From Pseudooceanicola sp. HF7 (GTDB lineage: Bacteria; Pseudomonadota; Alphaproteobacteria; Rhodobacterales; Rhodobacteraceae), in contig NZ_JAATOW010000015.1 of assembly GCF_011806405.1 (NCBI RefSeq), positions 30,497-94,496 on the forward strand: 64,000 nt of DNA. Direction: 5' to 3'. The position numbers were made by a program, and so were the translations under genes. Shown here in pieces: positions 62,000-64,000 of the stretch (position 1 is the first letter of the stretch; every line of letters begins with the position of its first letter). The notes under the pieces were generated by a model, which saw only the letters and a program-made list of their open reading frames with translations, searched no databases and was not told the DNA's origin.

Positions 62000-64000
62000 T
62001 CAGCTTTCCTCTGCTTCGCCCGGGTCTTCCTCGTCGCCCTGCTCAACGATCCGCGCGACAGAGACAACATGTTCGTCCTTGCCGGTGTTGAACACCCGCA
62101 CCCCGCCTGCAGAGCGCGACCGGAAGGAAATGCCGGTGACCGGCACGCGGATCGATTGCCCGCGCGAGGTGGCCAGCATGATCTGGTCGTCCAGGTCCAC
62201 CGGGAAGGAAGCCACGATCGGGCCGCCGCGCATGGCCTTGTCGATGGCGCCCACGCCCTGGCCTCCACGCCCGCGCACGGGATAATCGTGGCTGGAGGAC
62301 AGCTTGCCCTGGCCGCCGGAGGTGATGGTCAGGATCATGTCCTCTGCGGCGGACATCTCCACGTAGCGTTCCTGGCTGAAATCGGAGGCCGCCGGAACGG
62401 TATCCTCTTCATCGCCGGTCTCCGCGTCATCGGCCAGGCCGAACATGGCGCGGCGCATCCGGATATAGGCGGCACGTTCTTCCGGGCTCGCCTCGAAGTG
62501 GCGGATGATCGACATGGAGACGACCTTGTCGCCGTTGTTCAGGCGGATGCCCCGAACCCCGGTCGATTTCCGGCCCTTGAAGACCCGCACATCGGTGGAG
62601 GGGAAGCGGATGGCGCGGCCCGCGTCGGTGACCAGCATCACGTCGTCATCGCCGGAGGCAATGCGCACGTTGACCAGTTCCACGCCCTCGGGCAGGTCCA
62701 TCGCGATCTTGCCGTTGCGCATCACGTTGGTGAAGTCCGACAGGGCGTTGCGCCGCACGTCGCCGGCAGAGGTGGCGAAGACGATCTGAAGGTCTTCCCA
62801 TTCCTCTTCCGGACGGTCCACGGGCATGATCGCCGCGATGGAGACACCGGTGGGGATCGGCAGGATGTTCACGATGGCCTTGCCCTTGGAGGTCCGGCCA
62901 CCAGCCGGCAGGCGCCAGGTCTTGAGCTTGTAGACCATGCCATCCGTGGTGAAGAACAGCAGCTGCGTATGGGTATTGGCCACGAAGAGGGAGGTGACGG
63001 CGTCATCTTCCTTCATCGATCCGCCAGACAGGCCCTTGCCGCCGCGCTTCTGGGCGCGGAAGTCGGCCAGCGGGGTCCGCTTGATGTAGCCCCCGGCGGT
63101 GACGGTGACGACCATGTCCTCACGCTCGATCAGGTCCTCGTCGTCCATGTCGCCGGCCCAGTCGACGATCTCGGTCCGGCGCGGCACGGCGAAGAGCTCC
63201 TTCACCTCGCGCAGCTCGTCCGAGACGATCTCAAGGATGCGCTCGCGCGAGCCGAGGATTTCCAGGTATTCCCGGATCTTGCTGGCCAGTTCCTGCAGTT
63301 CGTCGGTGACTTCCTTGACCCCGATCTGGGTCAGGCGCTGCAGACGCAGCTCCAGTATGGCGCGGGCCTGGGTTTCGGACAGGTTGTAGGTCCCGTCGTC
63401 GTTCATCTTGTGGGTCGGATCGTCGATCAGCTGGATGTATTCCGCGATCGCGGCGGCGGGCCAGCGACGGGTCATCAGCTTTTCGCGTGCCTCGGCGGCA
63501 TCGGCAGAGGCGCGGATCGTGGCAACGACCTCATCCACGTTGGAGACGGCAGCGGCCAGACCACAGAGGATATGGCTGCGATCCCGCGCCTTGCGCAGCA
63601 GGAAGGCGGTGCGGCGCGCAACGACGTCTTCGCGGAAGTCGATGAAGGCCGACAGGAAGCCGTAAAGCGTCAGCGTTTCAGGCTTGCCACCGTTCAGCGC
63701 CAGCATGTTGCACCCGAAGGAGGTCTGCATGGGCGTGAAGCGGTAGAGCTGGTTCAACACCACCTCGGGCGTCGCGTCGCGCTTCAGTTCGATGACCACG
63801 CGCACGCCGTCCCGGTCGCTTTCGTCCTGGACGTGGGCAATGCCTTCCAGGCGTTTGTCGCGGACCTGTTCGGCGATCTTCTCGATCATCGAGGACTTGT
63901 TCACCTGGTAGGGGATCTCGTCGATGACGATGGCGAAGCGGTCCTTGCGGATTTCCTCGACGTGGTTCTTGGCCCGGATCACGCAGGAGCCGCGCCCTTC
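62000..64000 (-). CDS. gyrA: DNA gyrase subunit A (5' end cut by window edge)
   Basis: 666 C-terminal residues. Visible parts: breakage-reunion domain from EGRGSCVIRAK (about residue 240 of E. coli GyrA) through IPYQVNKSSMIEKIAE, the coiled-coil domain, and the C-terminal beta-pinwheel with the GyrA box QKRGGKG, which identifies gyrase rather than topoisomerase IV. The acidic tail (EEDPGEAEES) is typical. The catalytic tyrosine lies outside the window to the right. Confidence 0.96.
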   Translation of the reverse strand, partial: EGRGSCVIRAKNHVEEIRKDRFAIVIDEIPYQVNKSSMIEKIAEQVRDKRLEGIAHVQDESDRDGVRVVIELKRDATPEVVLNQLYRFTPMQTSFGCNMLALNGGKPETLTLYGFLSAFIDFREDVVARRTAFLLRKARDRSHILCGLAAAVSNVDEVVATIRASADAAEAREKLMTRRWPAAAIAEYIQLIDDPTHKMNDDGTYNLSETQARAILELRLQRLTQIGVKEVTDELQELASKIREYLEILGSRERILEIVSDELREVKELFAVPRRTEIVDWAGDMDDEDLIEREDMVVTVTAGGYIKRTPLADFRAQKRGGKGLSGGSMKEDDAVTSLFVANTHTQLLFFTTDGMVYKLKTWRLPAGGRTSKGKAIVNILPIPTGVSIAAIMPVDRPEEEWEDLQIVFATSAGDVRRNALSDFTNVMRNGKIAMDLPEGVELVNVRIASGDDDVMLVTDAGRAIRFPSTDVRVFKGRKSTGVRGIRLNNGDKVVSMSIIRHFEASPEERAAYIRMRRAMFGLADDAETGDEEDTVPAASDFSQERYVEMSAAEDMILTITSGGQGKLSSSHDYPVRGRGGQGVGAIDKAMRGGPIVASFPVDLDDQIMLATSRGQSIRVPVTGISFRSRSAGGVRVFNTGKDEHVVSVARIVEQGDEEDPGEAEES

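Overview
This is high-GC alphaproteobacterial chromosome, most likely from the Rhodobacteraceae (Roseobacter group). The case rests on a set of lineage-typical genes: chpT of the CtrA phosphorelay, a eukaryotic-type NADP isocitrate dehydrogenase, the olsB-olsA ornithine-lipid pair, a long C-terminally extended ribosomal protein L21, a chemotaxis operon led by a STAS gene, and a methyl-tetrahydrofolate cluster with a 'virulence factor' family gene. No IS element, prophage, integrase, CRISPR array or rRNA operon was seen. The window reads as ordinary core chromosome with some accessory metabolic islands. The genes at both edges are cut: a penicillin acylase family gene on the left and gyrA on the right.

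Layout. 0-13 kb: penicillin acylase (partial), a beta-hydroxyacid dehydrogenase, a PfpI/DJ-1 protein, two tandem YitT-type membrane proteins plus an SMR transporter, icd, a Bcr/CflA exporter, a DsbA/FrnE protein overlapping an AMP-forming ligase, an XRE-cupin regulator, and an orphan family-5 solute-binding protein. 13-20 kb: a probable small RNA, bdhA with a patatin-like lipase, a DUF502 membrane protein, a PfkB kinase, and rpsB-tsf. 20-29 kb: a LuxR-type regulator, a chemotaxis operon (STAS, cheY, cheA, cheW, cheR, cheY, unknown) on the minus strand, then the methyltransferase / metF-like / virulence-factor-family cluster. 29-35 kb: ppx/gppA, rlmE, pdxA, a MarR regulator and a ThDP enzyme. 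35-39.4 kb: a complete ugpBAEC glycerol-3-phosphate importer. 39.5-44.2 kb: a sulfur cluster (Crp/Fnr regulator, DUF2892, two YeeE/YedE proteins, a persulfide-dioxygenase-like metallo-hydrolase, SulP). 44.6-48 kb: a DUF1127 protein, a coiled-coil membrane protein, tRNA-Ser(CGA), and two consecutive secreted DUF2059-type proteins. 48-53 kb: rplU-rpmA, a GNAT enzyme, and obgE-proB-proA. 53-64 kb: chpT, a DUF3553 protein, olsBA, a ThiE-like protein, trmJ-like, ctaA, an M32 carboxypeptidase, a predicted outer-membrane protein, a LysR regulator and gyrA.

Most notable non-coding signals: (1) a five-copy 11-bp direct-repeat array about 55 bp upstream of a near-consensus sigma-54 promoter in front of the YitT pair; (2) an orphan promoter-hairpin-terminator unit at 13,027-13,138 that looks like an unannotated sRNA gene; (3) a second orphan plus-strand terminator with repeated CCTWACCTT motifs at 20,044-20,168; (4) a 31-bp intergenic repeat present twice.

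No single wholly new system is obvious. The best candidates for under-described biology are the chemotaxis operon with CheR but no CheB or CheD, which ends in an unrecognised gene, the tandem DUF2059 pair, and the sigma-54/direct-repeat locus. All start choices, motif positions and repeat coordinates were read by eye; no database search was run.
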